Below the pieces are notes generated by a model that worked only from the letters and a program-made list of their open reading frames with translations, had not been told where the DNA came from and ran no database searches. A program made the translations under genes and the position numbers. Of a stretch of 64,000 bases of DNA, positions 1-11,486 are shown one piece after another (positions within the stretch are counted from its first letter, which is position 1; each line of letters begins with the position of its first letter). Source of the stretch: Dioscorea cayenensis subsp. rotundata (lineage: Eukaryota > Streptophyta > Magnoliopsida > Dioscoreales > Dioscoreaceae); NCBI RefSeq assembly GCF_009730915.1, contig NC_052489.1, positions 5,545,622 to 5,609,621 of the forward strand, given 5' to 3'.

Positions 1-439
1 TTCGGTATTTTTTGGAAAAGTTGGAAAATTATTTGAGAAATTGGTATTTATATACTTCATACTACTTTGTATTTAAGTATTTGGAATTATTAAGCCACTC
101 TGACCAACTCGAATGTCTTTGTCAGACTGCAGGGAGGCGAGAACCCTAGATTACCCGATCGGGTTTAGAGCGAGTCGAGGGTTCGAGTCCAGGGACTGCA
201 GTGGGTCCCTCATTTCTTTTTTTCTTGTTATTGGTGTCATGACCTTGTAGCGGTTGTACCCGCAAATTAGAGTAATTATATTTATTGTATTTATGTATTT
301 GAACATGTACTTGGTGAAAAATTGTAAATTGTGATTTGTAGGTCTGCTTTTGTTTAAAACAGGGTGTCAGTTTCCAGTTAAAAGGGAATTTTAACTGATG
401 GGTGCCACATTTACCTCGGTAGAAGGGGTGGGTGTGACA
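1..439 (+). repeat. 5' LTR (3'-terminal part) of a Ty3/gypsy element
   Basis: This is a direct repeat of about 4300-4734. Both copies end in GGGTGTGACA, and the tRNA primer site follows five bases later. The window edge cuts the LTR, so its start and left target duplication are not seen. The last 200 bases are almost identical to the 3' LTR; bases 40-210 differ by many small indels. Confidence 0.9.
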
Positions 440-2035
440 TCTTTTGGTATCAGAGCTGTAGGTTGAGATATCCCTGGTTGGTAGAGATCACGGGTTGTGA
501 TCTGAGCCTAAGTTTAGAAGTCATGTCTAGACTTAGAGGTTTAGTAGGGATTAGACAGAAAGTTAAGGGCCCAGTAGAATTATTAAGAATCTCCAATCAG
601 GTTAAAACCTAAGTTGCATATTTGGAATGAGAGCTGATCGTAGGTTTTGATATTTGAGGCAGAGAGCTGAGCAGTACACTGTGATCCTGATCACGGGTTG
701 AGATATTTATTGGAATTGGTTTTATCCAAAATAAGTTAACTTAAAGTTGCCAAAGAAGGGTATTTGGCATTCTCTTTGTTGACTGGCACACAGTGATTTG
801 CAGTTTGATTTGAAAGATACTTTGGACATACCTGTGCTTAAGAATATGGAGATTAGCCCGTGAGTAACCAGTCTTCTTTATCACCTTTCTGTTGATTCTT
901 AAAAGGTGTGTTATGATGTGCCATTGATTCGAGTTTGATTTGTCGGACTTTGGATGAATTATGGCCAGCTCCTCTAAGTGTAGTTTAGTTGTGTTTAAAT
1001 AGAGGAGAAGATCAGACTTGCATTTTTCATCAGTGGAATTTTGAGTGTCTTAAGGATTTTTGAGTAATGGAACCAAGGCGTTTGAGACGAGTCGAGGCGA
1101 GGACCTCCTCCAAGGTATAATAGAGAAAGAGAAGAGATATTTCCTGGAAGAGCGTGAAAGAGAGGAAGAAGAGCGAGAAGAGAAATGGAGGAGCAGGAGA
1201 AGGAGAGAGGAGGAGCGAGATGAGAGAAGAAGAGATGGAAACCCATATTCTTTGCTCAAGTACCCTCTAGCTCTACTCTTGTTGCCTCAAAGATCTTCTA
1301 GTTCTATTATTGCACTGGTAACCAAGAACAAGCGATGGCTGATGTTTATGTCCCCACAAGCTCGTTATGTGGTAACCATGAATACCGAGATTTTTAGCTC
1401 TATAGTTGCTTGAGTGAGGAATATCTACATGGAGCGTTTTCACCTGAGGCGAGAGTCGTATGCGAGTGAGAAGGAGGTATGGAGTTTTCGAGGAGTTTCT
1501 GCGGCGATATGATGATGCCCATGCGAGTCCTTAACTATGGTGCAACAGGTTGAAAGCAATGGAACCGGGAAAGGTTGAACCGCAGAAACCGTAGACAAGG
1601 ATGAGGTTCAGTAAACGTATGAGGACTTGTGAATAGTAGAATAATCTGTTTGTATTATCGTTTGTGTGCTTGAGATGTTTTGTATTCTACATGTATTTCC
1701 GAGTATGATGTATTCCTACTTGTGAATAAGAAGTTGCTTTTTCTTCGGATTGTGGAAAATACAAGATTATTTTTATTGTATGAGTTTTTTGGAAGTGAGG
1801 AAGCCGAGTAACACATCAGAAGAGTGTTGTATACCGTGTATAACAGTATAAGAGGAATCAGGTTCACTTTGATCATCAGCAGATACTTGGACATCCTTTT
1901 ACAGTATTGTTATTTACTGTTGAACAGATTTGGAACAAGAGAACAGGTCTTGGAACAAGTAATGAAATTCAGTGATATCAGATTGATGTATGCTAAGGAA
2001 ATTTCGAGGACGAAATTTTCTTAAGGGGGAAGGAT
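440..2035 (+). mobile_element. Decayed or non-autonomous Ty3/gypsy interior
   Basis: Only about 1.6 kb separates the two LTRs, against roughly 5 kb or more in a coding gypsy element. No gag, protease, reverse transcriptase or integrase motif is readable. The longest frame (1060-1413) is low-complexity Glu/Arg repeat and is not treated as a gene. The last codons before the 3' LTR read KFRGRNFLKGEGL then stop. This resembles the end of plant chromovirus polyproteins, so the interior looks like an internally deleted gypsy element. A polypurine tract (2023-2034, AAGGGGGAAGGA) precedes the 3' LTR. Confidence 0.75.
445..456 (+). other. Primer binding site, initiator-Met tRNA type
   Basis: TGGTATCAGAGC lies just inside the 5' LTR end. 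It is the usual plant retrotransposon primer site complementary to the 3' end of initiator methionine tRNA, and it sets the element's orientation as + strand. Confidence 0.92.
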
Positions 2036-4734
2036 TGTAATACCCTGAACCTTTGGATACCTGTTGGAAAATATATTCGGGGAGTATTACTACGATTCTG
2101 ATGAAGAATTTTTCTCTAGAGTAATCTTGTTGAGAAACCCCAAGTGGAAATAACAAGGACCTAAGTGTAAAAGTTTATAAAAGATTTTGGGTTAAAGAGT
2201 AATAGAAAAAGGATTGATATAAAATGTTTCTGGCATCCAAGGACTGAAAGGTAAGATGGAAGGGATCTTTTTGAAATGTTGTACTATAATCCAAGGACCA
2301 TTGGATAATTTAGAAGGATCTTTTTGAGAATACTATTTTTGTAATTCAGGGACCATTCATGAGTTTTTTTCAGGGACTGTTTTTGTAAGGAATTATGTTT
2401 TTGAGGGACTAAATGTAAATTTCGGCTGAAAGTTAAATTTGGAGAAAAATCTAGAGACTTGAGTGTTGTTACATCTTTACTTCCACCATTTTGCTACGAT
2501 GAACCCGAGAGTTAAAAATGAAGAAAATGAGAGAAATTAGAGGTTTTTAAAGAAAGACTTGGAGATCATGGGAGAGAGTTCAGGAGTCCCTGGTAAGGGT
2601 TATTTTGGTTTGAATGATATATAAATTTTTAGTTAAAAAGCTTGAGCAACAATGCTTGAATTTAACATGTTTTTGTGAGGTTTGGGCTTTGGATTTAAGT
2701 CTTTGAAATCGTGTTAGATTATTGTGGATGATTGTTTTGATTGAAATTACTTTGAAAAACTTTTTGTAAACATGATGAAATTGCTTGAAAAATGGGGATG
2801 AGATTAGGAATTCTGTGAGCGTTCTTGTAGCACCGAGATTAAAAATTTGGTTTAGTTAATTAAATTGATGATTATGATGATTAGGAGGTTAATGATAATG
2901 GTTAGATTGAAATGGGTTGAGTTAGCCAAGTTGAATTGGTTGGATCAAACCAAGTTGCATTGAATTGATTGAGTTGAATTAATTTGGTTGAGTTGGGCTT
3001 GATCAAATCAGGTTGAGATGGTTTGGGTTTGGTTCGAGTTGATTTGGGTTAAGGGTTTTGGACTGAACCAAGTTGGTTCAAAGGATTTTTGAATAAAAAA
3101 ATTGAGTTGGTTCAAGCTGGTTCAGTTTGATTGAGTTTGGTTCAGTACAATTGAGCTTGGTTCGATGGAATTGAGATTGGTTCAGATTGGTTTTAAGCGT
3201 GTTTAGTCTAAATTGAGTTGGTTTTAAGTGCAATTGAAAGCCGGTTTGATTATGCGATGTCGGATTTTAACCGATTGGAGTGAGTGGGCCCAATAGAGAA
3301 TTGATTATTATTTTTTTGTATTTTTCTTTTGAGTTTAAATATATTATTTATTTTTTTATTATATTATTACATTAGGTGTTGTTCGGTCTTGGGAGGGAGT
3401 TCAGTGTCTAGCAAGGAACCCAAGGACACCAGGTGAGTTGGTAGTGGCTATTATTTAAATAATTGTTTAATTATTATTATTTTGAAATAATTATTTAATG
3501 GCTAGTATTTTGAAAATAATTGTTTAAGTATTTCTTTTTTATCATGTTTAATTGGCGTATAATGTTGAGGGTATACGTATATTTATTTGCCGTTGATGTT
3601 CCCGACAATCGTATTGATACATCAATTTTCAGTATAATTATACGTATTTATAAATAGTATAAATACATGTATATGTGATTTAATTATTCGAGTTCATGAA
3701 TTTATTTTTGGATGGTTATATATGCTTTGATTTGGAATGATTTGTGAAATCATATGCGTGTATTAAAATATTTTACTGACAATATTTGTGGGATTTGGTT
3801 TTCATTCTGGCGTAGGAATGGTATTTTTATGATTTGGACTTTCTTGGTATTATGCATGTATCGTCATCGTGAATGTTTGTCCCGGATAAGGACCATATGT
3901 TATGATTTATCTGAGTTTGTATTGTTCTTTGCATCTACATGTTGGTTTTGGATGGTGACGGGCGGGCTAAAAGCCCGACTCACTGCGATAGTGGGTTCCC
4001 AGGCGCCGACCTTTAGAGGTGGCGTGGTGGACCGGGTGTTGATTTGTCCGGATCGGTGGGAGCGTAGAGCCCACGATTGGATGATACATCGGGATCCCGG
4101 AGTCACCACACGGGGACCGGTGAGCCCAGCGTCGAGGTTACGAAGACCTTGACGGCTCCCAACCTAGTCGCGACAGGCCTAAGCCGGGAGAGTTTTCAAG
4201 CTGTGGATTTGAGAATGGTTTTATATTATTAGTTATTTTGACATTGATTTATGATGAATTTATGTTTCAAGAGTTCTTTAAAAATGTATTTTCTAGAATT
4301 ACGGTATTTTTGGAAAAGTTGGAAAATTATTTGAGAAATTGGTATTTATATACTTCATATCTATCTGTATTTAAGTATTTGGAATTATTAAAGCCACTAC
4401 CGACCAATCGAATGTCTCTGTAGGCTGGGGAGGCGGGAACCTAGATTACCCGATCGGGTTTAGAGCGAGTCGAGGGTTCGATCCGAGGCTGCGAGTGGGT
4501 CCCTCATTTCTTTTTTTCTTGTTATTGGTGTCACTGACCTTGTAGCGGTTGTACCATAAATTAGAGTAATTATATTTATTGTATTTATGTATTTGAACAT
4601 GTACTTGGTGAAAAAATTGTAAATTGTGATTTGTAGGTCTGCTTTTGTTTAAAACAGGGTGTCAGTTTCCAGTTAAAAGGGAATTTTAACTGATGGGTGC
4701 CACATTTACCTCGGTAGAAGGGGTGGGTGTGACA
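2036..4734 (+). repeat. 3' LTR, about 2.7 kb, of the gypsy element
   Basis: It starts TGTAATACCC directly after the polypurine tract and ends GTGTGACA, giving TG...CA boundaries and 2699 bp. Its last 430 bp repeat the left edge of the window. It holds a GC-rich block (3950-4200) with paired GGAGTCACCACACGG-like sequence that is also present, diverged, in the other gypsy-type LTRs of this window. The short frames inside (3754-4152, 4238-4423) are not genes. Confidence 0.9.
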
Positions 4735-5572
4735 AGGGGTGAGCAAAACCAAGTATCTAATTCAGTTTTTAAAACCGAATCGGGTACCCGGTTTTTTGGA
4801 TCGGTAAAAACTCGACCCGTATCAGACCAGATTTAAATCGGATACCAAAAATCGGGTATCCAGTTTAAACCGGATCGGATATCGGATATCCGAATCCGAA
4901 TTTAAGTTTATTTACTCTATAAATTTGCTTTATATAACAACATTACATAAATAAAACAAATATGAAAAACTTATAACTTATAAAGAGCATTAAACTCTTA
5001 TATCATTCTCCACACAACAAAAGTCATAACAAAATAATAAAGAGTTTTATCAATCTTAGTCGTAAGAAAAAAATACCTTCGAAAGCATCAAATGTCTCAT
5101 CAATAATGGTCATTAGTTGGTAGAGAGAAAAGATATGGATGGAGACTTAAGAGAAGAGGCAAGATGATGGCCGTTGGGGACTAGACGGTAGGGATTTGGG
5201 ATTTTTATTCTTTTTACTTTTAATCTATGTAAAATTTAAATTTATTAATATATATATATATATACAAAACTATATAAATATATAACTCTTAAAGGGTTTA
5301 GATGTGAGGGATTTGGATATTTTTTTAGATCATATAAAATTTAAAATTATTATGTATCTATATATAAGAATATACCACAAAGTAAAAAACTGGATCGGAT
5401 TAGGTTACTTGATTTTTAATTTCTCTCTATCCGGATCCGACCTAATTTTTATCTAAGAAATTCGGATCGGGTACTCGACCCCTTTTTTTTGGATCAGGTA
5501 CCCAAAAAATTCAGGTCAAAAATTCGGATATCACATCAGATCATCGGATCCGGATTTTTTTGCTCACTCCTA
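4735..5572. mobile_element. hAT-like non-autonomous element, left tip cut by the gypsy LTR
   Basis: The ends are inverted copies: AGGGGTGAGCAAAA at the left and TTTTTTTGCTCACTCCTA at the right. This matches the TAGGGGTG(G)CAA-type termini of plant hAT elements. The sub-ends are rich in inverted copies of ATCGGATCCGGAT-like sequence, and there is no coding capacity. The left end lacks the first T and touches the LTR directly, which suggests the gypsy element inserted into the tip. Confidence 0.72.
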
Positions 5573-6359
5573 GTTGTCACCATCATGCGCAGCCCAAAAT
5601 TGAAAATAAAACAAAATTTATTAGTTCAATTTGATTCTAAATTTTTTTTAATTGCATTGTATGTTTAAAAAAAGAAATTTTTGATGTAATACTTCATTAT
5701 ATGGAATATTACAATGAAGTACTTTGTTAATATATAATTTTATTTTTTAAATATAAATTACATTGTTTAAATATATTTGGTTACTTAAAAAAACAATGCC
5801 ATTGTTATTTTTGATAATTGCATAAACCCCTATGAATTTTTCTTTATATACACTTGGCCCTCTTAAATATGGGTATTCCCAAAAGGATTTTTGTCGATGA
5901 AAGCTTACTTTTCAGTAACTCAAACATAAAAATAGCTGATGTTAACAAGAATGACTGTTAGTTTTTTAAACAGAAATATATAATATTAAACGAGAAGGTC
6001 AAATATTAAATATAAAAAATAAATATTAAATGAAAAGCTAACATATTAAGTACAAACTTATATGGTTACATGTAAATACACAATATTAAACATAAACTAT
6101 AATTATTAAGCAGCAAGTAAATGTTATAAAATTAAATAAATTGACGGAGTAAGCTACAGTGATAGACAGTGTATTGAAAAATGAGGCTTTGTGGGAAATT
6201 CAAATGTCAAATGGGTTGTTTAAAAAGTTTTGAAATTTTCAAGAGGCTAATTTTTTTTTTTTTGTTATTTTTTTAGAGTTTCTTTTTTTTGGAATATTTT
6301 ATATAATATTTATAATATATTTATATATAACTATATAAATATCTCAAAGCAAAGGCCAC
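5573..6359. other. AT-rich spacer without a recognised gene
   Basis: Only short frames and A/T runs are visible, including several AATATTAAA-like repeats at 5980-6110. No transposon end was recognised. Confidence 0.6.
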
Positions 6360-6852
6360 TTCGTTATATGCGGAAAGAGGACCGACCCGCCCTACGTGCA
6401 ACCATCCCGATTCCAGTTCTCGCCGACGGTGATCTTCTTTTGGTTCGTCTCCGACGAAGAGAAGCTTCAATAGGATCTCTTATAGTAGCTGTGGTATATA
6501 TGAGAGTCGCTTGGTTAGAGGTTTGCCGGAATTGAGGATATATTGTGGTCTTTGCAAGCGAGGTCTGGACCGTGTGGTGAGATGCATTTGTTCATTTTCT
6601 TTTAACTAAGTGTTTGATTTGTGATTGTATAGGTTGATGCACCTTTTTTAATTAATTGCACAAGTTGGTAGCTTGATATGCTATGTGATTCTGATTAATT
6701 GCATGCAAGGTGTTTGAAGTTATGCCGCACTGAGGGACATTGTTTTTTTGCTTTGTTAATTCTGGTGGAATTGAGTTGAAAGAATGAGGGATTGTGGTTT
6801 GTGAGGGAGTGCTGGGATTCTTCTTAGGGAAAAGTGAGAGTTTTGGCGTTTG

Positions 6853-6917
<65 letters not shown>

Positions 6918-7450
6918 TAACAATCTGAGAATTTTGTGAGAAAATTAATGGGTGGATATTTTAAAAACCCCTTCTTTGTTGGTTCTATTAAATTAACAAA
7001 GATTTTTGTGAGAATTTTGTGTGACCTGTCTTGGTTCGATTGTAGGGGAAACATATTTCCTCTTTATTTCTGTGATACTGTGTGAATTCATTGTTCTCTA
7101 TTGTTGGCCTTTAGGGTTTTAGTTTAATTTAATCTAATGTGATGGATAGAGTAAATTAGGGTTGTATTTATTTCATGACATGTTATCGCTTGAAATAAAT
7201 ATGTGGCATGGAGTTTATGTGTTGAAGAGTCACAGAATTCCATGTCCCTGACCAGTAAAAAGTTTATGATTTGTGTTTAGGAACACAATGAATTCCAAGT
7301 CCATGTTCCCCATCTTACTGCTTGGGATTTGGATTAGGTTTTTCTCAGTTCGCCTAATTCTTATTGATTTCTTCTGATAAGTGAATGAATTCTTTAAGTG
7401 GCCAAGATCTCATGTGGTCTCAACTGCTGCTCTTTTCTGTATGTGTACAG
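6360..7450 (+). promoter_or_regulatory. Promoter, leader and probable 5'-UTR intron of the APO4-like gene
   Basis: A GC-richer block at 6360-6480 stands out from AT-rich flanks and looks like a transcription start region. A polypyrimidine stretch and CAG at about 7430-7450 look like a 3' splice site 9 bases before the chosen ATG, so the leader is probably interrupted by an intron. That intron would contain a TG/GA microsatellite (about 6851-6916). The exact donor was not resolved. Confidence 0.5.
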
Positions 7451-7459
7451 TCAACAGTC

Positions 7460-9256
7460 ATGATGGTTTTCAGGCAGATGGTCGGACAATATCTCTTCAA
7501 AGAATACAACCCTTCACCTATACATTTGAGGTTTTACAGTTCAAAGATAGATTGGGATAAACTTCGGCCTATGATTCTTAAAAGGATAAGAAACAGGGCC
7601 AAGGGGTATCCTGTGAGGGGCATGATTCCTGTGGTGAACGATGTTCTTAAAGCCAGAGCTCTTTTGATCGAAGGTGTTTCTTCTCTTCTCAAAGTTATTC
7701 CAATCAAATCATGCAAGTAAGCTCAAACTTTATTGGTTTCATTACAAATTATTTGCACATGCCTACTGATTGTTCTTTGACTATATTTTAAGTGAACCAT
7801 TTAGTACCAAGAGTTAGCATGTTGAGATATAGTATGCTTACTATGCCATATTGTCCAAAGAAGGAATGAAGATCAAATTCTTGTGATAGTGATATCGGAA
7901 TAGCAATTTTGAATAATATGAACCTTTGATGATGAAAGTTCTTACAGTCTAAGAGGGTTTTGAGGAATCTATGCCTTTTCTAGAGTACTAGGGTTAGTGA
8001 AATGTTCGCATAGAATCACAAATGTGTACAAAAACAGCTTCAACTTAATGCTCGCAACTTTTCTAAGAAATTTGATAGTTCATTGCGTTTGAGAAGAAAA
8101 ATGGACTGAATTCTAGAATTTGTTTGACCAGTCTTTGTGGTGGCTGTATAATTAATGCAATTAACATGAGGAGCCTCAGGGTTCTTTTTCTCTTGAAGTT
8201 TGATGTACAACCTAATATTAGCCATCCCAGGTTTTGACTATTCTACATTATGTATCAGGAATTCAATTGCTCATTTATCTTTGGTTTTTAGCCAATTTAT
8301 AACTTCTATTTTTTCCATCAGATCATTCACGACGCTTACTTGGTAATAAGCTTGTGTTTTAAACTCTCGATGGTGATCCATTACTTTTGTCATGTCTATT
8401 TGGGTCCATTCATTCATGTTTCATGCTTCGTATTTTTTTATGATAACTATCCCTTAGCCATGTCTACTTTTTTTATTTTTTCCCCTCTTTCATGCCATTT
8501 ACTTTGAAGTGCTTATTCTGATCATTTTGATGCTCTTCCAGGTTTTGTCCTGAGGTGCACATTGGTGACACTGGACACCAAATAAAGACTTGTCATGGTT
8601 TCAAACGGATCATCAAAAACCAGGTTCACCAATGGATCAATGGCAGCTTGAATGACATCCTTGTCCCAGTGGAGTCCTTTCACCTTAGAAGCATGTCCCA
8701 AGAAGTCATTAAACATGAGCAAAGATTTGACTATGATCGTGTCCCTGCTGTCCTCGAGCTGTGCTATCAGGCAGGAGTCGAAATCCCAGAGGAATATCTC
8801 TCTAATTCCAGATTAGAAAGTACCAAAGGTGATGAAACTATTGCCACTCCTCTATCATCAGAAGAACTACATTCTATGGCACAGAGAACTTTGGATGCCT
8901 GGGAGAGCCTCAGGCTAGGAGTGCAGAAGCTGTTGCTAGTCTATCCAGCAAAGGTGTGCGAGCATTGTTCCGAAGTTCATGTTGGACCATCTGGGCACAA
9001 GGCTCGGCTATGTGGGATTTTCAAGTATGAGAGCTGGCGCGCTGCTCATAAATGGAAGAGAGCTGAGGTGGATGACCTAGTTCCTCCAAAGTTTGTGTGG
9101 CATCGCCGGCCACATGATCCTCAAGTTCTCTTGGACAGTGGTCGAGGTTATTATGGGCATGCACCTGCCGTGGTTGAACTGTGCTCGAAAGCTGGTGCTC
9201 GGGTGCCTAAAAAGTATTTCTGTATGATGAAAGTATACGGCTTAACGCATAGTTGA
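7460..9256 (+). CDS. APO4: APO4-like organellar RNA-binding protein (two APO domains)
   Basis: Exons 7460-7716 and 8542-9256 join across an 825-bp GT-AG intron that splits a Lys codon, giving 323 aa. Two APO repeats are seen. The first has C85-x2-C88, H98, C103 and a closing HQW (115-117). The second has C225-x2-C228, H238, C243 and a closing HKW. In this family the conserved Cys/His residues form zinc-binding RNA-binding modules that help splice group II introns in organelles. The N-terminus (MMVFRQMV...RFYSS) has no acidic residue before position 15 and is rich in Ser/Arg, fitting the mitochondrial targeting known for APO4. The start is placed after a likely 3' splice site; an in-frame ATG at 7385 would add 25 residues that look like intron. 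Length is close to Arabidopsis APO4. Assignment to APO4 rather than APO1-3 rests on overall resemblance and the presequence. Confidence 0.88.
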
Positions 9257-10095
9257 GTTTGGTGCATGATTCTTATACACTGCATCATAAGTTGGTTAAC
9301 TCAGAGCCAATGTTCTTGCAGAATGAAGGCTCATAATTTTATTTTGCTTTCATAATTTCGATATGGTGAAATTGCACAATGCAACCAAATTTCTCTTCCA
9401 GCAAGCTTCGCGAAGGATCAATTACACATGTATGCGATCAGCAGTATCATATGATTTATTGTTATTCTTTTTAAATTTTGATTGATAGACATGTATGTAT
9501 GTATGTATTCTTTTTCTCATACCTGAACAAAGAGTTTGAACTCTACAAATCTTGATGTATGTTCAGGAATTGGTTCAAAAACAGGGATCCGGATGAATGA
9601 GCAATGTTGCAATATAAATCATCATATTTTGGGTATTTATTGGAAATACTTTATTACAGATCCAATTAATTTGTTGCAGAATTAGATACACCATGCTATC
9701 TACTGTAAATTATTTGTCAACTTACCATCTATATATATATACACACACCCTTGAAAAATTATTGGTCATCTTCAAATATCTTTTGTTAAACCATCTTAAA
9801 CATTAAAACATACCTAACTTAAAGGAATATTTAATGACATTAATAAGAGTTAGATAGAGCTTTATTCTAAAAACCCATTAAAAGAAAACATAATACTCCA
9901 CTTAACAAGTTAATGATATTCTCAAAGGCATCAAGCAAAGTAGCAATTAACATATGCTTTGCTCCAAGTGCTGAGACATCCCAAAAGTTACAGAATTCTT
10001 TTCTATATATGTATATATATATAAACTCCCCATCCATTCACAAAGGATATTAATCCATAAACTCTCGCATTCTACTTACGTCCAATAGAAACATC
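9257..10095 (+). other. 3' UTR of the APO4-like gene and spacer
   Basis: The first few hundred bases are probably 3' UTR. The rest is AT-rich spacer with (ATGT) and (TA) runs at about 9490-9510 and 9730-9750. A TATA-like TATATATATAAAC at about 10012-10024 lies 70-80 bases before the next start codon and is a likely promoter element for the ENODL gene. Confidence 0.5.
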
Positions 10096-11297
10096 ATGGA
10101 AAACAAGGAAAAAAAGTTATTATGGTGGTTGTTTGTTTGTCTACTATTTTTATTGGGTGAAGGGCGTGAGTTTAGAGTTGGAGGATCAATGGGTTGGACC
10201 GTGCCAAACGACCTAAATTCAATTACATACAACCAATGGGCTGAGAGCCATCGTTTTCATTATGGAGACTCTTTGCGTGAGTTTTTTTTTTCACTTATTT
10301 AATTTTTTATTTTATTATTATCGTTTATTTAATCTTTGTAAATTTTTTTTACAAATATTTAATATTATTATTTCGATGATGTAAAATTTAAGCTTAGAGC
10401 AAACGTTAATGTAACATGACTAAATTGATCACAATTTGTGGTAGCAATAATATATGATAATGATTAGAATAAATTACCATTAATGGTATTACTTCTCAGG
10501 TAGAAAATTAAGGGGAAAAAGGAAATATATACATTAATACAAAATCATATTAAATATTTTCAAAATATTAATACTGATGAGTACATGCATAAACAAAAAA
10601 TGCACTTCATCTTTCGGAAACTTTATAAGTGTACATTTGTTTTTTTTTTTAGTATGTACTGAAAACAAACCCTAAATAGTTCCATATATATATAGATACT
10701 AGGTATGAATTAGTATCTAGTACTAATTAATTAATTAATTAAAACCAAACATTTGTGGGCAATTGAGTCCTTTAAAAGTTAAACAAAGACAAAGGTTTAA
10801 TACAGTACATCCCTTTTGATTATAAGTTCAAGCCTTTAATGACAAAATTAATGAGATGTTGATTTTGAGTTGGAGGATATAAACCCAATGGACTAATAAG
10901 AATAATATTAATTTATTTTGTACAAGTTGTAATTATTCCTTAAAAAATTGGTGCAGTGTTTGTATACCCACCTGAAAAAGACTCTGTGCTGAAAGTGAAT
11001 AAGGAGTCCTACAACAGCTGCAACACAGCATCATACATAAAAAAATACAGTGATGGAAACACAGTGATATTGTTGGACAGATCAGGACCATTTTATTTCA
11101 TAAGTGGGGTGCAGGAAAACTGCTTGAAAAATGAGTCCATGATTGTGGTGGTCATGGGTGAGAGAAGCTCATCTAATTCATCTCCTTCTTCATCACATGC
11201 TTCTTCTTTAATTAGGGTTTCTGGTTTCATGGCTAAGTTTGGAGCTTTTCTTGCAGCAATGCTACTTGGTTATGCTGTTTCTGTTTATAGTATTTAA
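10096..11297 (+). CDS. Early nodulin-like protein (plastocyanin-like, GPI-anchored)
   Basis: Exons 10096-10276 and 10957-11297 join over a 680-bp GT-AG intron, giving 173 aa. The order is: a hydrophobic signal peptide (about 1-25, WWLFVCLLFLLGEG); a phytocyanin domain (about 26-130, with RVGGSMGWTVP, the YNQWAE stretch, a Tyr-x-x-Cys and a second Cys forming the usual disulfide); a Ser-rich linker; and a C-terminal hydrophobic tail (about 150-173) typical of a GPI anchor signal. The intron position within the domain's first part is usual for phytocyanins. The copper ligands are missing: Asn or Ser stands where the His, Cys and His ligands should be, as in ENODLs. It therefore probably acts at the outer plasma membrane or wall as a structural or signalling protein, not an electron carrier. 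The exact ENODL number cannot be told. Confidence 0.9.
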
Positions 11298-11447
11298 TTG
11301 CTTTGGTTGATCAGTTCTCAAGTTAGTAAGAGTGTTTTTTTTAGTTTGTTTATGGTGAGAGTGACTAGTGAGTTAATAAGAAGCTTTAGCTAGCTTTACT
11401 TGTTTGGCTTCAGAGTGTTTGGGTATTCAACAATGAATCTTAAAAGG

Positions 11448-11486
<39 letters not shown>

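Noticed and set aside
1060..1413. 117-aa + frame with Glu/Arg-rich stretch inside the gypsy interior
   Set aside because: It is low-complexity purine-rich DNA read on one strand (the - strand gives Ser/Leu runs). No domain is present and it lies in a decayed element.
3754..4152. 132-aa + frame
   Set aside because: It lies wholly inside the 3' LTR and has no protein-family resemblance.
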